Below, in pieces: positions 5,723 through 7,230 of a stretch of 7,230 nucleotides of DNA (position 1 is its first letter; each line of letters opens with the position of its first letter). The DNA lies in NCBI GenBank assembly GCA_020426085.1, contig JAGQQP010000205.1:1-7230 (forward strand). Reading direction: 5' to 3'. The stretch is from Planctomycetaceae bacterium (lineage in GTDB: Bacteria > Planctomycetota > Planctomycetia > Planctomycetales > Planctomycetaceae). A model generated the notes under the pieces. The model did no database searches and was not told the DNA's origin. It saw nothing but the letters and a program-made list of their open reading frames with translations. The position numbers and the translations under genes were made by a program.

Positions 5723-6811
5723 ATGAGCCCACTGGTACTCTTTGTTCTTAAAACAGTTCTGGTGATTGTTGTAATCCTGTTGATTTCAGCAGCCTGGATC
5801 TGGTGGAAGCTCCGCAGTTTATCCGCTCGACTTTGGGCAGAGCATGCTGAAACCATGGCGAATGGTGGTTATGCTCCTCCGATGCGTCTTGATCTCGAAT
5901 CGGTAGACCGTGTGATTTGGTCTGATATTGATAAAATTTATCTCATTGAAGATACACTACTTGAAGCGGGTTATGAACCTGCAGGATTATTCGAAGCGGC
6001 GGCTCCCTTCCGTACGTATTTTCAAGGCTTTCAAAACAGACAATTGCCCGGTTATGCCGTCTTGTCGGAAGTAGTACATACGCAAGAAATTTATCTTGAG
6101 CTGTTTTCAGAAATGTCAGACGGAGCACAGATCAGAGTGACTAATGCTCCTGATGACGGACTGGATTATCCTGAATTCTGCAATCTCATCAGAATGGATG
6201 ATTTCGATTTAACTGAACCAGAACAGATCCAGAGCATGCATCGTCGACTTGAAACTGAGATTCAGGGAAAAACGACGACAGAGCAGTCAGAGCTTCGCTT
6301 TGAACAGATCTTTAAGCAGTTCTGGTCAAGGACGATGGACTGGCGTATGGAACGAGGCGGCATTACGACAGAGGAAGTCATTCAAGTTTTTGAAATTAAT
6401 GGACAACCGAATCCGTCAGACGGATCGATAGAACTCGCAAAACAACCATGGAAAAAACAGATCGACCTGTTTATCACAGACCTGGTCCGCCAGAGTTATC
6501 TCAGCAGCATCAATTTGCCAGAGAATCAAAGGGCAGAAACACTCGACCGCCTGGTGATCGTCCACGAAAAATCGGTCCCTGCACGCTTGATTGAGATTCT
6601 GGTAGATACCCTGAATTATAATGATCAACTTGAAAGCGGAGCCGACAGAGAAAGTGAATTAAATACGATATTTGATTCTCAAACATCTGTGATAGAAGGA
6701 TTTCGTCAGGCTATTGAAATTCTCCCTCCCGAGAAAAAATTCGTATTACAGTCTTCGATCGAGATTCCGTTGAAAAGTGACATTTATCTATCCCCCAAAT
6801 ATTACAACTGA
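5723..6811 (+). CDS. Uncharacterised protein with one N-terminal membrane anchor
   Basis: I do not recognise this 362-residue protein. Residues 4-27 form a single hydrophobic segment (L-V-L-F-V-L-K-T-V-L-V-I-V-V and onward, ending in W-I-W-W-K) followed by K-L-R-S-L-S-A-R, so an N-terminal anchor is likely; which side the soluble part faces is not clear. Residues about 60-145 carry a pattern I associate, from memory, with small domains in uncharacterised planctomycete proteins: L-L-E-A-G-Y-E-P-A-G (79-88), P-G-Y-A-V-L-S-E (109-116), Y-L-E-L-F-S-E-M-S-D-G (124-134), and T-N-A-P-D-D-G-L (140-147). Residues about 160-340 are charged and probably mostly helical, with no catalytic motif seen. The gene is more AT-rich than its neighbours (hand count 19 G+C of 60 at 6661-6720). 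An upstream GTG in the same frame at 5681 would add 14 residues but is disfavoured by the Shine-Dalgarno. No functional link to either neighbour is evident. Confidence 0.8.
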   Translation: MSPLVLFVLKTVLVIVVILLISAAWIWWKLRSLSARLWAEHAETMANGGYAPPMRLDLESVDRVIWSDIDKIYLIEDTLLEAGYEPAGLFEAAAPFRTYFQGFQNRQLPGYAVLSEVVHTQEIYLELFSEMSDGAQIRVTNAPDDGLDYPEFCNLIRMDDFDLTEPEQIQSMHRRLETEIQGKTTTEQSELRFEQIFKQFWSRTMDWRMERGGITTEEVIQVFEINGQPNPSDGSIELAKQPWKKQIDLFITDLVRQSYLSSINLPENQRAETLDRLVIVHEKSVPARLIEILVDTLNYNDQLESGADRESELNTIFDSQTSVIEGFRQAIEILPPEKKFVLQSSIEIPLKSDIYLSPKYYN

Positions 6812-6956
6812 GCAATACCGAAATGCCCCGCCTTAGAACTCAATACGTGTTATATCCAGACACTTAACATCAACGGCACTTGATATATCATTCTGTGGCA
6901 TGTTAGGATAACGAAATCCATCTGAGACGTTGTTTATGCAGCCATAACGCCCTTGC

Positions 6957-6961
6957 AGGAG
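6957..6961 (+). promoter_or_regulatory. Shine-Dalgarno of the Gfo/Idh/MocA gene
   Basis: AGGAG lies seven bases before the ATG at 6969, a near-ideal arrangement. It confirms the start of a gene that would otherwise be easy to miss because it is cut by the window end. The rest of the 157-base gap from 6812 shows no recognisable promoter or strong terminator. Confidence 0.75.
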
Positions 6962-6968
6962 AACCGCT

Positions 6969-7230
6969 ATGAGTCACTTGAACCGTCGTGAGTTTCTGGG
7001 AACGGTCCCCATCGTCTGGGCCGGGATGTCTTCGATCAGCCAGGCTGCTTTTTCTGCGAACGACAAAGTCAATGTCGCACTTGTGGGCTGCGGGGGACGA
7101 GGCAAAGGGCTGGGAAGCTGGTTTGCAAAACTTCCTGACAGTCAGCTGGTGGCGGTCTGCGATCCCGACCAGAGCCGCTCCGGACAGATGGCGGATCTGA
7201 TTGAAAAATCTGGTGAGAACCGTCCCCGAC
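6969..7230 (+). CDS. Tat-exported Gfo/Idh/MocA-family oxidoreductase (3' truncated)
   Basis: Eighty-seven codons are visible and the frame stays open to the window end. Residues 5-11 read N-R-R-E-F-L-G, a twin-arginine signal motif, followed by a moderately hydrophobic stretch and probable cleavage near A-F-S-A (27-30). Export through the Tat route fits an enzyme that folds around its cofactor in the cytoplasm first. The mature part opens with V-N-V-A-L-V-G-C-G-G-R-G (34-45), the Rossmann glycine-rich loop of NAD(P)-dependent Gfo/Idh/MocA proteins, then V-A-V-C-D-P-D (61-67), where the Asp at the end of the second strand normally contacts the adenosine ribose. Family members oxidise or reduce sugars and inositols or act as glycosidases; the catalytic Lys and C-terminal domain lie beyond the window, so substrate and completeness cannot be judged. 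Tat-tagged members are very common in planctomycetes. The relation to the preceding gene, 157 bases upstream, is unclear. Confidence 0.92.
   Translation, partial: MSHLNRREFLGTVPIVWAGMSSISQAAFSANDKVNVALVGCGGRGKGLGSWFAKLPDSQLVAVCDPDQSRSGQMADLIEKSGENRPR

Noticed and set aside
6822..6866. A 14-codon open frame in the gap before the last gene
   Set aside because: It is very short, has no ribosome binding site and encodes nothing recognisable.
6869..6884. Small hairpin ATCAA/TTGAT after the membrane-anchored protein gene
   Set aside because: Only five base pairs with no T-run; too weak to call a terminator.
6988..7200. A 70-codon plus-strand open frame near the right end
   Set aside because: It is in a different frame from the 6969 gene, which has a Tat motif, a Rossmann loop and a strong Shine-Dalgarno.

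Overview
The window looks like chromosomal DNA from a planctomycete, probably a Gimesia- or Rubinisphaera-like member of the Planctomycetia. This is inferred from protein style, not from a database match. The clues are several secreted beta-propeller proteins in a row, a secreted PQQ-type propeller opening with the W-P-W-W-R-G-P motif, a HEAT-repeat/sialidase fusion, and a Tat-exported Gfo/Idh/MocA oxidoreductase. GC content is moderate, and Shine-Dalgarno sites are strong before some genes and weak before others. No rRNA, tRNA, CRISPR array, insertion sequence or phage gene is visible.

Layout, left to right. (1) Bases 1-803, plus strand: the 3' part of an NHL-repeat propeller resembling peptidyl-hydroxyglycine amidating lyase. 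(2) 883-2799, plus: a secreted protein with N-terminal HEAT repeats and a C-terminal sialidase-type (BNR/Asp-box) propeller. (3) 2807-2846: a strong hairpin between convergent genes. (4) 2866-4149, minus: a secreted PQQ/BamB-like propeller. (5) 4150-4359: a divergent intergenic region holding candidate promoters for both flanking genes, an 11-bp inverted repeat split by 112 bp, and a 6-bp-arm palindrome. (6) 4360-5643, plus: a secreted sialidase-like protein of a different subfamily. (7) 5723-6811, plus: an unrecognised, AT-richer protein with one N-terminal membrane anchor; its start is fixed by a good Shine-Dalgarno. (8) 6969-7230, plus: the 5' end of a Tat-signal Gfo/Idh/MocA oxidoreductase that runs off the window. 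No gene-free stretch exceeds 300 bases; the longest are 4150-4359 (210 bases) and 6812-6968 (157 bases, nothing recognisable beyond the Shine-Dalgarno of the next gene).

Four of the six genes encode secreted beta-propellers of different families, and a fifth encodes a Tat-exported sugar-dehydrogenase-type enzyme. This is compatible with an envelope or periplasmic function, perhaps processing of glycans or sulfated polymers, but nothing in the window proves a shared pathway. The transcription units are probably separate: 1-803 with 883-2799 could be co-transcribed, 2866-4149 and 4360-5643 are divergent, and the last two genes may be independent. I see no clear evidence of a new defence or mobile system. 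The points most worth a second look are the amidating-lyase-like residue set in the first protein, the HEAT-sialidase fusion lacking a canonical RIP motif, and the symmetric regulatory region at 4207-4340.
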